Below are positions 49,049 to 57,392 of a stretch of 64,000 nt of DNA, piece after piece (the stretch's first letter is position 1; each line of letters opens with the position of its first letter). This stretch comes from Pseudomonas sp. PDNC002 (lineage in GTDB: Bacteria; Pseudomonadota; Gammaproteobacteria; Pseudomonadales; Pseudomonadaceae). A program made the position numbers and the translations under genes. A model generated the notes under the pieces. That model ran no database searches. It worked only from the letters and a program-made list of their open reading frames with translations, and was not told the DNA's origin. The stretch spans positions 3,240,001 through 3,304,000 of the forward strand of contig NZ_CP070356.1 of NCBI RefSeq assembly GCF_016919445.1. The letters are read 5' to 3'.

Positions 49049-49320
49049 TCCCTCTCCCCAACCCTCTCCCTGAAGAGAGAGGGGGCTGTTCGGCATGCGG
49101 GTGACATGCCCGTTTAGCCGGCTCGTCCCCCGTTTCCTGTAACCGAAATGGCGTCAGGTGAGCGACGAACTGAATGTGGCAGAGGATGACTCCCTCTCCC
49201 TTCAGGGAGAGGGCGGGGGAGAGGGCATTCCCAGTCCCATTACTTCATGAATCACCTGTAGGAGCGCATTTACCGGCCGATTCGGCGTTGGGCGGTTCGC
49301 GAGCAAGCTCGCTCCTACAA
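49049..49320. repeat. Cluster of family-C and family-B palindromic repeats
   Basis: Two family-C copies (CCCTCTCCCCAACCC with TCTCCCTGAAGAGAGAGGGG at about 49049, and CCCTCTCCCTTCAGGGAGAG at about 49191) and family-B pieces (TGTAGGAGCGCATTT near 49257, GTTCGCGAGCAAGCTCGCTC near 49297) fill the 441-bp gap between the SDR and the BASS transporter. No gene is seen here. Confidence 0.75.
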
Positions 49321-49459
49321 AAAGCGTACCCGCCGACGATCCCGACCCGTTCGCTACAAGACTTCGCATTCTGTTACACGATGAAGTGGTTTTGGCCTGC
49401 AAGGCCAGTTACAAGCGAATCAGAGGCCGAAACAATCGGCCCACCCCAGTTGGAGAATA

Positions 49460-50356
49460 ATGACAATGACCAACGATCCCTTGCTGACGCTTTTCATGCC
49501 CATCGCCCTGGGCATCATCATGCTGGGCCTCGGCCTGTCCCTGACCGTCGCCGACTTCGCCCGCGTGGTGCGCTATCCCAAGCCGGTACTCATCGGCCTG
49601 GTCTGCCAAGTCATCCTGCTGCCCCTGGCGTGCTTCCTCATTACGGTCGGCTTTGCCCTCGAAGCCGCGCTGGCCGTGGGCATGATGCTGCTCGCAGCAT
49701 CCCCCGGCGGCACCACCGCGAACCTCTACAGCCACCTCGCCCACGGTGACGTGGCGCTGAACATCACGCTGACCGCGGTGAACTCGGTGATCGCCATCCT
49801 CACCATGCCGCTGATCGTGAACATGTCCCTGCTGTACTTCATGAACGACGGCCAGACCATCCCGCTGCAGTTCGGCAAGGTGCTGCAGGTGTTTGTCATC
49901 GTCCTGGGACCGGTCGCCATCGGCATGATCGTGCGGCGCCTGCTGCCGAGCGTGGCGGCGGCGCTGCAGAAGCCGGTGAAGATCCTCTCGGCGCTGCTGC
50001 TGGCGGTGATCATCGGCGTGGCCGTGACCAAGGACTGGCAGACCTTCCTGACCTACGCCCCCATCGTTGGCGCCGCCGCCCTGAGCTTCAACCTGCTGAG
50101 CCTCGCCGTGGGCTACTGGGTGCCGCGCCTGCTCAAGCTGTCCAAGCCGCAGTCCATCGCCATCGGCATGGAGATCGGCATCCACAACGGCACCCTGGCC
50201 ATCGCCCTGGCGTTGAGCCCCATGCTGCTGAACAACAGCACCATGGCGATACCAGCGGCCATTTACGGTGTGCTGATGTTCTTCACCGCCGGCATCTTCG
50301 GCTGGTGGGTGAGCCGTGGTGTGGCGAAAACGGCAGTGGCCGACGCCGCCGCGTGA
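49460..50356 (+). CDS. Bile acid:Na+ symporter (BASS/SBF) family transporter
   Basis: This 298-residue inner-membrane protein has about nine to ten TM helices and the SBF signatures LAASPGGTTANLYSHLAHGDVALN and GMEIGIHNGTLAIALAL, which form the Na+-binding crossover region in the family. The physiological substrate in Pseudomonas is not predictable. Two ATGs 6 nt apart are possible (TGGAGAATA lies 4 nt before the first, 10 before the second). Confidence 0.9.
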   Translation: MTMTNDPLLTLFMPIALGIIMLGLGLSLTVADFARVVRYPKPVLIGLVCQVILLPLACFLITVGFALEAALAVGMMLLAASPGGTTANLYSHLAHGDVALNITLTAVNSVIAILTMPLIVNMSLLYFMNDGQTIPLQFGKVLQVFVIVLGPVAIGMIVRRLLPSVAAALQKPVKILSALLLAVIIGVAVTKDWQTFLTYAPIVGAAALSFNLLSLAVGYWVPRLLKLSKPQSIAIGMEIGIHNGTLAIALALSPMLLNNSTMAIPAAIYGVLMFFTAGIFGWWVSRGVAKTAVADAAA

Positions 50357-50361
50357 TTGTG

Positions 50362-50392
50362 GTGGGAGCCCGCGCCGCATGCGGGCTCCCAC
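50362..50392. terminator. Strong hairpin after the BASS transporter gene
   Basis: GTGGGAGCCCGC and GCGGGCTCCCAC form a perfect 12-bp stem with a 7-nt loop, 6 nt after the stop codon. No T run follows, so it could be a terminator or only a stabilising hairpin. Confidence 0.55.
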
Positions 50393-50457
50393 AGGACGTG
50401 CAGCACCGTTCGCCGGGGGCTGAAGGTTGTAGGACCGAGGGTTTCTAACAAGATTTC

Positions 50458-50494
50458 TCCTACATGCCGATGAGGATATTACGGTAGGGCAACT
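50458..50494 (+). promoter_or_regulatory. 31-bp dyad element upstream of the fimbrial subunit gene
   Basis: TCCTACAT...TACGGTAGG spans 50458-50488, with TCCTAC and GTAGG as inverted ends. It overlaps TAGGGCAACT (50485-50494). About 22 of 31 positions, ungapped, match the element at 52105-52135 upstream of the usher. It ends 80 nt before the subunit ATG. A shared activator or repressor is inferred. Confidence 0.5.
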
Positions 50495-50573
50495 ACCTGG
50501 GTGAGACCAGAATTTGGCCATCTCCTTCACCAATGCCGGTGCAGGGGGCCCACTCACTCAAGTTGGATACCCG

Positions 50574-51113
50574 ATGAAAAAGTCCCTGATCTCCCTCGCC
50601 ACCCTCACTGCTTTGACTGTTTCCGCGCTGCAAGCGCAAGCGTCCGACGGCACCATCAACTTCAACGGCAAAGTCCAGGACGTCACTTGCACCATCAAGG
50701 TCAACGGCGCCGGTACCGGTGATGGCACCGTCACCCTGCCGACTGTCTCGAAATCCTCCCTGGCGGGGGTAGGTAACACCGGTGGCGATACCAATTTCAC
50801 CATCGACCTCTCCGGTTGCACCGGCAGCGACGTCAGCGGCAACCCGGGCGTAGCGGTGTTCTTCGAGCCGGGCGCCAACGTCACCCCTCAAGGTCGCCTG
50901 AAGAACATTGGCAGCGGCGCCCAGGAAGTCGACCTCGCCATCTTCCGCAACGGCTCGGCCCTGCAACTGGGCAATGCGCCGGCCTCGGCATTCACTAATA
51001 TCTCCGGTACCGGCGCCAGCATGCCGTTCACTGTGAAGTACTACTCCAACTCGGCTACCCCGAGCGCGGGCGAAGTGAAGTCGAGCGTGACCTACTCCAT
51101 CGTCTACCCGTAA
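50574..51113 (+). CDS. Type 1-like fimbrial major subunit
   Basis: This 179-residue pilin has a signal peptide (MKKSLISLATLTALTVSALQ, cleavage after AQA at 23). It shows the type 1 fimbrial fold: GTINFNGKVQDVTC with the first Cys, LSGC with the second, and the C-terminal beta strand SVTYSIVYP with the near-terminal Tyr used for donor-strand exchange. It is exported by Sec and assembled by the downstream chaperone and usher. The ATG at 50574 is preferred to the longer frame because the signal peptide starts there. Confidence 0.93.
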   Translation: MKKSLISLATLTALTVSALQAQASDGTINFNGKVQDVTCTIKVNGAGTGDGTVTLPTVSKSSLAGVGNTGGDTNFTIDLSGCTGSDVSGNPGVAVFFEPGANVTPQGRLKNIGSGAQEVDLAIFRNGSALQLGNAPASAFTNISGTGASMPFTVKYYSNSATPSAGEVKSSVTYSIVYP

Positions 51114-51204
51114 GGCGAACGCAGTACCGGCAATGCCTCGCGGGGGCCTCGTTTAACGTCGGCCCTCGCGATCCTGATCCCTAGCATTCAACGTGAGGCA
51201 CACC

Positions 51205-51945
51205 ATGCAACGCATTTTTCGCGGTGTTCGTGTAGTGGGGTTGGCCCTGGCGGCCTGTCTGATGATCGGTCAGGCGCAGGCCTCCATCGTGATTACCGGC
51301 ACCCGCGTGGTGTATGACGCCGCCCAGCGTGAAGTGACGGTCAAGCTGAACAACGATGGTCAGTCGCCCATGCTGGTGCAATCGTGGATCGATGAAGGCA
51401 GTGTCCAGGCGACCCCCGATACTTCGACCGCACCGTTCGTCCTCACTCCGCCCATTGCCCGCATCGATCCGAGCAAGGGGCAGGCATTGCGCATCCGCTA
51501 TACCGGGCAGAAGTCCCTGCCGCAGGACAAGGAGTCGTTGTTCTGGCTCAACGTGCTGGAGGTCCCGCCTGCATCGGCTGAAGGCCAGAACAGGCTGAAG
51601 ATCGCCTTCCGCAGTCGCGTCAAACTCTTCTACCGGCCCGCGGGGTTGCCGGGCAACGCCATGGCCGCCGCCGAGCAACTGCAGTGGCGCCTGCAGCGCG
51701 ATGGTGCGCAATGGGCTCTGGAGTGCCGCAATGACAGCCCGTACTACGTTTCCCTGGGCAAGGTCAGCGTGACCGGCAACGGTCAGAGCGTCAGCCCGAC
51801 CCTCGATATCAATTCCTCCATGCTGGCGCCCGGTGAACGCAAGCTGATGCCGCTCAAAGGCCCGGCTCCGACTGGCAAGGTGGAATACACCAGCATCACC
51901 GACCTGGGCGCGATGATGGAGCATTCCCAGCCCCTGAAACCTTGA
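51205..51945 (+). CDS. Fimbrial periplasmic chaperone (PapD/FimC type)
   Basis: This 246-residue protein has a signal peptide ending QAQA-SIVITGTRVVYDA, the chaperone first strand. The signature LFWLNVLEVPP, RIRYTG and KIAFRSRVKLFYRPAGLPG are standard, including the subunit-binding Arg/Lys positions. It caps subunits in the periplasm. GAGG lies 6 nt before the ATG; a GTG 12 nt earlier is the alternative. It follows the subunit gene by 91 nt. Confidence 0.95.
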   Translation: MQRIFRGVRVVGLALAACLMIGQAQASIVITGTRVVYDAAQREVTVKLNNDGQSPMLVQSWIDEGSVQATPDTSTAPFVLTPPIARIDPSKGQALRIRYTGQKSLPQDKESLFWLNVLEVPPASAEGQNRLKIAFRSRVKLFYRPAGLPGNAMAAAEQLQWRLQRDGAQWALECRNDSPYYVSLGKVSVTGNGQSVSPTLDINSSMLAPGERKLMPLKGPAPTGKVEYTSITDLGAMMEHSQPLKP

Positions 51946-52095
51946 CGGCCAACGCCGTGCCCCGCTGAAGCTCTCGGTCCGAGACTCGCCAATCCAGTCC
52001 CGGACCGCCTCACCGGGCCGCCTGCCAGCCAGCGCAGGCGCGCCGTTCGAAGAAGAGGCGACTCTTCGTTCATACATGGATAGCTAGCTAATCGT

Positions 52096-52135
52096 TAGGG
52101 TAATTCCTACATTCGCATCGGGAATCTACTGTAGG
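52096..52135 (+). promoter_or_regulatory. Dyad element in the chaperone-usher gap
   Basis: TAGGGTAATTCCTA (52096-52109) is an imperfect palindrome. It overlaps TCCTACAT...TACTGTAGG (52105-52135), the second copy of the element upstream of the subunit gene, here with TCCTAC and GTAGGA arms. It lies about 290 nt before the usher ATG, so the usher may have its own promoter. Confidence 0.5.
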
Positions 52136-52330
52136 ACGAGTTCCGTGCAAGGCGGAGACTTGTCCCATCGCTTCCGCACTTGCCAACAAGGCGGAGACCC
52201 ATTCCCAGTAGGGCTCATGTCATGAACACGCCACCGAATCTTCCTCCCGCCCGCCGCCGACGCCGTATGGACTTCCGGTTCATCCCGGCCTGATCCAGGC
52301 GGCACTCGCCGCTTCCTCCGCCACCGCATA

Positions 52331-52366
52331 GCTCCTCCCAACACCCGCCGATAGGCCGGGAGGAGC
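52331..52366 (+). promoter_or_regulatory. Long-loop hairpin upstream of the usher gene
   Basis: GCTCCTCCC (52331-52339) and GGGAGGAGC (52358-52366) pair perfectly around an 18-nt loop and are followed by CCGTTTAT. It could be an attenuator or weak terminator 55 nt before the usher start. The remaining chaperone-usher gap (51946-52420) shows no gene. Confidence 0.45.
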
Positions 52367-52420
52367 CCGTTTATGCCCGAGAACACGGGGCTGTCCGCCG
52401 GACACCCAAGAGGCTCAACC

Positions 52421-54973
52421 ATGAACAGCTCATCCCATGTCCAGTTGCCCACGCGCCAGGCTTTCCAGCTCAAGCCGATCGCCCTGGCCATTTGCGTCCT
52501 GGGTGGTGTTTGCAGCGGTGTCGCCCTGGCCGAGCCCGCCGAGGGTGAAGTGGCGTCGTTCGAGAGCGACATGCTCTGGGGGCAGGGTGCGCGCTCCATG
52601 AACCTGTCGCGTTTTCGCGAGAGCAACCTGATCGAGCCCGGCACCTACAACCTTGAGATCGTACTCAATGGCACACCGGTAGGGCCCAGCGACATCGTCT
52701 TCGTCGCCGGCGAGCAACCCGGCCATGCCAAGGCCTGTTTCTCGCGCCTCCAGCTGGAGCAGTTCGGCGTCAAGCTCGATCAACTGCCGGAAGACAAGCT
52801 GTCCGGTGATTGCCTTGACCTGGCGAGCCTCATCGAAGGCGCCAGCGCCAGCGTCGATGTGGGCGAACAGCGCCTGGAGCTGAGCATTCCGCAGGCCATG
52901 CTGCGCCACAACCCGCGTGGCTATGTCAGCCCCGAGCGCTGGGACCGTGGCGTCAACGCCGGCTTCCTCGACTACAACCTGAGCGGATACCAGAACAGCA
53001 GCCAGGGCGTCGCCCAGCAGAGCGCCTATGCCAGCCTCAATGCCGGGCTGAACCTGGGCGACTGGCGCTTGCGCCAGCGTTCCGCGCTCAACTGGGGCCA
53101 AGAGGGCAAGTCCCTGCAGAATCTCGCCACCTTCGCCCAGCGCGACGTCGATTCGCTTCGCTCGCAACTGACCCTGGGCGATGCCTTCACCGATGGCGAC
53201 CTGTTCGACTCGGTCTCCATGCGCGGCGTGCGCCTGAACAGCGATGACCGCATGCTGCCCGACTCGCAGCGCGGCTACGCGCCCATCGTGCGCGGCATCG
53301 CCTCCACCAACGCCCGCGTCACCATCCGCCAGAACGGCTACATCATCCACGAGGAAACCGTCGCCCCGGGGGCCTTCGAGATCAGCGACCTCAACCCCAC
53401 CAGCGACAACGGCGACCTCGACGTCACCGTGACCGAAGCCAACGGCCAGGAAAGCCACTTCACCGTGCCGTTTTCCTCCGTGGCCCGTTCCCTGCGTCCC
53501 GGTGTGTCGCGCTACACCTTCAGCCTCGGCCAGGTGCGCGACCTCACCTATGGCTACAGCCCCTACATCGCCCAGGGCACCTACCAGCGCGGCATCACCA
53601 ACAGCGTCACCGCCTACACCGGCAGCACGCTCACTGAGGGTTACGCCTCGGTGCTGCTGGGAGGTGTGCTCAACACTGAATACGGAGCCTTTGGCGCCGA
53701 CCTGACACAATCGAGCACCGATCTCGACGGCCAGAACTTCACTGGCCGCTCGGTGCGCATCAGTTACAACAAGGTGCTGCAGAGCACCGGCACGCACTTC
53801 ACCGTCGCCGCCCACCGGTATTCCACCGACGGCTACTTCGGTGTCGACGATGCCCTGAACGCCCAGGACCAGCTCCGCGAATACGGTGATGAAGAGGGCG
53901 GCGCCGACGCCATCCGCCGGGCTCGCAGCCGCAGCGAGATCAACGTCAGCCAGAGCATCGGCCGCGGCTATCTCTTCGTCAGCGGCTCGGTGCAGAACTA
54001 CTGGAACGACACGGGCTCCGATACCCAGTTCCAGGCCGGCTACAACCACAGCTGGAACTGGGGCAGCGCATCGGTCAGCGCCTCCCGGACCCAGGACGCC
54101 TTTGGCGAATCCGAGAACCAGGTGCTGCTGAGCGTCTCCCTGCCCATCGGCAAGGTCGGCGGCAACCGCCCATACCTCACCAGCAGCGTCAGCCACAGCA
54201 GCAGCGGTGCGAGCAACATGCAGAGCACGCTGAGCGGCACTGCCGGCAAGGATGGCCAGATCAACTACGGCGTCACCGGCGCCTACGACAGCCCGGCCGA
54301 TAGCCAGGGCGCCGCCAGCCTGAGTGGCAACACCCAGTACCGTAGCTCGTTCGGCACCCTCAATGGCTCCATGAGCCAAGGCAGCGACTATCGCCAGGTC
54401 TCGGCGGGTATCGCCGGCTCCGTGGTCGCTCATCCCAACGGCGTGACCTTCGGCCAGACCCTGGGTGACAGCATCGCCATCATCGACGCCCCCGGCGCCG
54501 CCGGTGCGCAGGTCACCAATGCCAGCAACGTCAAGCTCGATGGCCAGGGGCAGGCCGTGGTGCCGTACCTGACGGCTTACCGGGTCAACACCCTGGAGCT
54601 GGACCCCAAAGGCCTGTCCGATGACATCGAACTCAAGAGCACCGCGCAGGATGTCGTGCCGCGCAGTGGCTCCGTGGTAATGGTCAAGTTCGACACCGTC
54701 AGCGGCCACGCACTGCTCATCCAGAGCCGCCAGAGCGACGGAAGTCCGCTGCCTTTCGGCGCCAGTGTCTATAACGAGAAGAATCAGGAAGTCGGTGTGG
54801 TGGGGCAGGGCGGCAAGATCTTCGTCCGCGTGGACGGCGACAGTGGAAAGCTGCACGTTCTGCTCGCGAGTGAAGGTAGCAAGCGTTGCAGCATCACTTA
54901 CAGCGTCCCGGCGACGCAGGCCGGCGGCAAGGATGCATCCCTCGAAACCATCGACGCGGTGTGCGCGGGCTAA
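52421..54973 (+). CDS. Outer-membrane fimbrial usher (FimD/PapC type)
   Basis: The usher is the outer-membrane pore through which fimbrial subunits are ordered and exported. This 850-residue protein has a long signal peptide (to about 37, ALA-EP). It then has the N-terminal binding domain (FESDMLWGQG, NLSRF, PGTYNLEIVLNG), the 24-strand barrel with plug (RGIASTNARVTIRQNGYIIHEETVAPGAFEI), and C-terminal domains with a Cys pair (KRCSITY...IDAVCAG). GAGG lies 7 nt before the chosen ATG; an upstream start at 52373 is less likely. Confidence 0.96.
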   Translation: MNSSSHVQLPTRQAFQLKPIALAICVLGGVCSGVALAEPAEGEVASFESDMLWGQGARSMNLSRFRESNLIEPGTYNLEIVLNGTPVGPSDIVFVAGEQPGHAKACFSRLQLEQFGVKLDQLPEDKLSGDCLDLASLIEGASASVDVGEQRLELSIPQAMLRHNPRGYVSPERWDRGVNAGFLDYNLSGYQNSSQGVAQQSAYASLNAGLNLGDWRLRQRSALNWGQEGKSLQNLATFAQRDVDSLRSQLTLGDAFTDGDLFDSVSMRGVRLNSDDRMLPDSQRGYAPIVRGIASTNARVTIRQNGYIIHEETVAPGAFEISDLNPTSDNGDLDVTVTEANGQESHFTVPFSSVARSLRPGVSRYTFSLGQVRDLTYGYSPYIAQGTYQRGITNSVTAYTGSTLTEGYASVLLGGVLNTEYGAFGADLTQSSTDLDGQNFTGRSVRISYNKVLQSTGTHFTVAAHRYSTDGYFGVDDALNAQDQLREYGDEEGGADAIRRARSRSEINVSQSIGRGYLFVSGSVQNYWNDTGSDTQFQAGYNHSWNWGSASVSASRTQDAFGESENQVLLSVSLPIGKVGGNRPYLTSSVSHSSSGASNMQSTLSGTAGKDGQINYGVTGAYDSPADSQGAASLSGNTQYRSSFGTLNGSMSQGSDYRQVSAGIAGSVVAHPNGVTFGQTLGDSIAIIDAPGAAGAQVTNASNVKLDGQGQAVVPYLTAYRVNTLELDPKGLSDDIELKSTAQDVVPRSGSVVMVKFDTVSGHALLIQSRQSDGSPLPFGASVYNEKNQEVGVVGQGGKIFVRVDGDSGKLHVLLASEGSKRCSITYSVPATQAGGKDASLETIDAVCAG

Positions 54974-55154
54974 TGGGGATACCAAATGAGGGGCTTCACT
55001 GGGTTCTCTCCACTCTGGTGGCGGCCCGTGAAAGTACAGATTGATTGAAAGAACATCCGGCACGCGAGGCAACCCGCTGCCTATGCTGGGATTAGTCGCC
55101 AAGTCCGAGCGTTGACTGCCCGATCCTGATATCCGCCTTGATGAGGTCTACTGA

Positions 55155-56129
55155 ATGCCGTGTCGTCATCCGCTGCTGAAGTTGAGTGTGCTCGGTGCAG
55201 GACTGCTGATAACAGGAACGGCAGCCGCAAGCTGTTCGGTATACGGCGCGCGCGGTATCGTTTCACTGTCGATGGGCGGACCTATCACCGTACCGGCCAA
55301 CGCTCCTAATGGAGCAGTGCTGCGGAGCACGACCTTTGCGGTGCCGGGTGGCAATGCTGGAGTGCAGTACGCGACCTGTGATGGCAGCGGGGGGAATACC
55401 TACTGGGCATACAGGGCCTCTGCCGTTCAGACCAACCGAATGGTAACCACCACATCCAGTGGCATTGGTTATCACGCCAGCCTGACCGATTTTGGTCCGC
55501 TGGATGTCAGACGCTCCAACGCCGCCAACACCAAGCCGGCTTTCGCGGCTGATCAGGTGGTGACAGTGGAGTTGATCAAGACAGGCGCCATTACCCCCGG
55601 GACCTATCGCTTCCAGGACAATGGCGTCGTTGGCAGTCTTTTCGTGGGTGAGAGTGGTGTGGAATACATCCGGCTGACCGGCAATGACTTCGTGGTCCAG
55701 AGCACCTCCTGTCAGGTGGCGACCAAGACAGTGTCCGTTGACATGGGCACCGTCACGCCCAAGGAATTGCCCAGCGTGAGCAGCGTTTCCCCAAGGGTCA
55801 GCAATTTCTCCCTGGAGCTCAACTGCCAGTCGGGCTCCAATGTTTATCTGACGCTGACCGACAACCAGAACACGTCCAACACTTCCGACCGGCTCGGACT
55901 GGCGGCGGGGTCGACGGCGTCGGGCGTGGCTATTCAGGTGCTCAAGGACGGTGCGCCAGTGAACTTCGGCCCGGACTCCAGCGCTCCCGGAACACTGAAT
56001 CAGATCGCGCTGGGTGCGGCGCCGGATGGAAAACTCACAGTGCCGCTGGCGGCGCGCTATGTGCGCACCGGAGACCTGGTGCCAGGCAACGTGCAAAGCG
56101 TGGCGACTTTCACCTTCAGCTACCAGTAG
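55155..56129 (+). CDS. Two-domain fimbrial tip adhesin (FimH-like)
   Basis: This 324-residue protein has a signal peptide (LSVLGAGLLITGTAAAS) followed by a receptor-binding-type domain with Cys pairs to about residue 180. The C-terminal pilin domain (VVQSTSCQVATKTVSVDMGTV ... NCQSGSNVYLTLTDN ... ATFTFSYQ) has the donor-strand motif and terminal aromatic residues. Twice the length of the subunit and last in the cluster, it fits a tip adhesin. The receptor is unknown. GAGG lies 8 nt before the ATG. Confidence 0.9.
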   Translation: MPCRHPLLKLSVLGAGLLITGTAAASCSVYGARGIVSLSMGGPITVPANAPNGAVLRSTTFAVPGGNAGVQYATCDGSGGNTYWAYRASAVQTNRMVTTTSSGIGYHASLTDFGPLDVRRSNAANTKPAFAADQVVTVELIKTGAITPGTYRFQDNGVVGSLFVGESGVEYIRLTGNDFVVQSTSCQVATKTVSVDMGTVTPKELPSVSSVSPRVSNFSLELNCQSGSNVYLTLTDNQNTSNTSDRLGLAAGSTASGVAIQVLKDGAPVNFGPDSSAPGTLNQIALGAAPDGKLTVPLAARYVRTGDLVPGNVQSVATFTFSYQ

Positions 56130-56404
56130 GCAACGCGTTCAATCCGCCCAATGCCAGGCGTTATCTGGGGGAGTGACAGCTGCTGCCCCGATTGCTCTGG
56201 CCTGCCCCGGAAATGATCGAGGCATGGCTGTGAAATAACGGTGAAGGGCGAAGCCTTTGGGGGGCAATTTTCCTGCGCAATTGCGACAACGTACTCGGGA
56301 AAAATCCCGCACAGGCATCGGACGGGCCTATAGCATCGCGCATTGCTGCGCCTGTATTCACGTCGGTAAGGTCTCCAGGTCGCGACGATTGTCGTGGCCT
56401 TGGC

Positions 56405-56428
56405 GTGTAAACCCGGTGTTGTTTACAC
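56405..56428. promoter_or_regulatory. Palindrome GTGTAAAC-N8-GTTTACAC
   Basis: Two perfect 8-bp arms are separated by CCGGTGTT. It opens the non-repetitive island at 56.4-56.7 kb and looks like a dimeric-protein operator. The nearest known gene is the adhesin, 276 nt upstream, so it probably belongs to the short ORFs to its right. Confidence 0.5.
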
Positions 56429-56465
56429 AGACGCGGTAGCTCCATGGCAACGTAGTGGGCGACTC

Positions 56466-56534
56466 ATGTGCTCCCTGCATGCAGTCTATGGTGGGCGGTG
56501 CAAGGCGGGCTTCGTCCCGGCCGGGTCTGTGTAA
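56466..56534 (+). CDS. Possible 22-residue peptide (first short ORF of the island)
   Basis: ATG to TAA encodes MCSLHAVYGGRCKAGF then VPAGSV. There is no clear ribosome site. I recall comparable leader-like short ORFs upstream of small proteins in other Pseudomonas, but cannot name a family. It follows the palindrome by 38 nt. Translation is unproven. Confidence 0.3.
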   Translation: MCSLHAVYGGRCKAGFVPAGSV

Positions 56535-56619
56535 CCGGTATTTCCACCCTTGCACGGTTCCGCCTCTCTTCCGTGGAAAGAAGCGTGTGCGGAGTGCTCA
56601 ACCACAACACAGATGCAAA

Positions 56620-56688
56620 ATGAACACGCATTACCCCGCTTTTACCCACGGGCACCGTCCGCGACCCTCCCGGTTCTCTCTTTACTGA
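56620..56688 (+). CDS. Possible 22-residue peptide (second short ORF of the island)
   Basis: ATG to TGA encodes MNTHYPAFTHGHRPRPS then RFSLY, rich in His, Arg and Pro. There is no strong ribosome site (ACACAGATGCAAA upstream). It is the same length as the first short ORF. It could equally be part of a non-coding RNA. A hairpin terminator lies 52 nt downstream. Confidence 0.3.
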   Translation: MNTHYPAFTHGHRPRPSRFSLY

Positions 56689-56740
56689 CTAGTCCTATTC
56701 GCCGGTCCTCCGCCCCTATCGGCTGAGACTTTCGGCAGAT

Positions 56741-56775
56741 CGCCGGGCCTGGGGCCCGGCGAGTTCTTGGCTTTT
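56741..56775 (+). terminator. Probable terminator of the 56.4-56.7 kb island
   Basis: CGCCGGGCC-TGG-GGCCCGGCG is a perfect 9-bp GC stem followed by AGTTCTTGGCTTTT. It ends the putative short transcript to its left. Confidence 0.6.
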
Positions 56776-56905
56776 GCCCATCCAACAGACCGTTCCGTCT
56801 TGGGGCGCTCTGCAAGGCGTTCGACCATGGGACGTACGCTCGCCCAATGCTCACAATCCTTCTTCACCTACATACCCCCGCGAAACCGCCAGGAATCGAG
56901 CTCTC

Positions 56906-57371
56906 GTAGGAGCGGACCTTGTCCGCGAATCCCGCCGGTAAAGCCGTGGCAAAGACTTCGCGGAGAAGCTCCGCTCCTACGAAGAGCACCACCCCCCCAC
57001 CCGTAGGAGCGGACCTTGTCCGCGAGTCCCACCGGCAACGCCGTAGCAAAGGCTTCGCGGAGAAGCTCCGCTCCTACGAAGAGCACCACCCCCCCCCCGT
57101 AGGAGCGGAGCTTGTCCGCGAATCCCACCGGTAACGCCGTGGCAAAAGCTTCGCGGAGAAGCTCCGCTCCTACGAAGAGCACCACCCGCCCACCCGTAGG
57201 AGCGGACCTTGTCCGCGAATCCCGCCGGTTACGCCGTAGCAAAAGCTTCGCGGAGAAGCTCCGCTCCTACGAAGAGCACCACACCCCCATCTGTAGGAGC
57301 GGACCTTGTCCGCGAATCCCGCCGGTAACGCCGTGGCAAAAGCTTCGCGGAGAAGCTCCGCTCCTACGACG
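56906..57371 (+). repeat. Tandem array: about 4.8 copies of a 96-97 bp REP-containing unit
   Basis: GTAGGAGCGGA starts at 56906, 57003, 57099, 57196 and 57293 (spacings 97, 96, 97, 97). Each unit has REP GTAGGAGCGGACCTTGTCCG, a short core CGAATCCCGCCGGTAA, CGCCGTGGCAAAAGCTT, then the inverted REP CGCGGAGAAGCTCCGCTCC and a C-rich linker of variable length (7 to 9 C's). It runs right up to the AAA ATPase stop codon. Frames through it are artefacts. Confidence 0.95.
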
Positions 57372-57392
57372 AGCTCGCGCCCGTCGGTACTC

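Noticed and set aside
52430-55102. An 890-codon minus-strand frame opposite the usher gene
   Set aside because: It is the antisense of the usher, with skewed Ala/Val/Gly composition and no recognisable domain.
56130-56905. A degraded mobile element between the fimbrial cluster and the array
   Set aside because: I looked for transposase or integrase fragments on both strands and found none; only the palindrome, two tiny ORFs and a terminator can be supported.
56906-57371. Possible CRISPR array (regular repeats)
   Set aside because: The 96-97 bp units, like the 67- and 173-bp units elsewhere, are conserved over their whole length with no unique spacers, and no cas genes are present.
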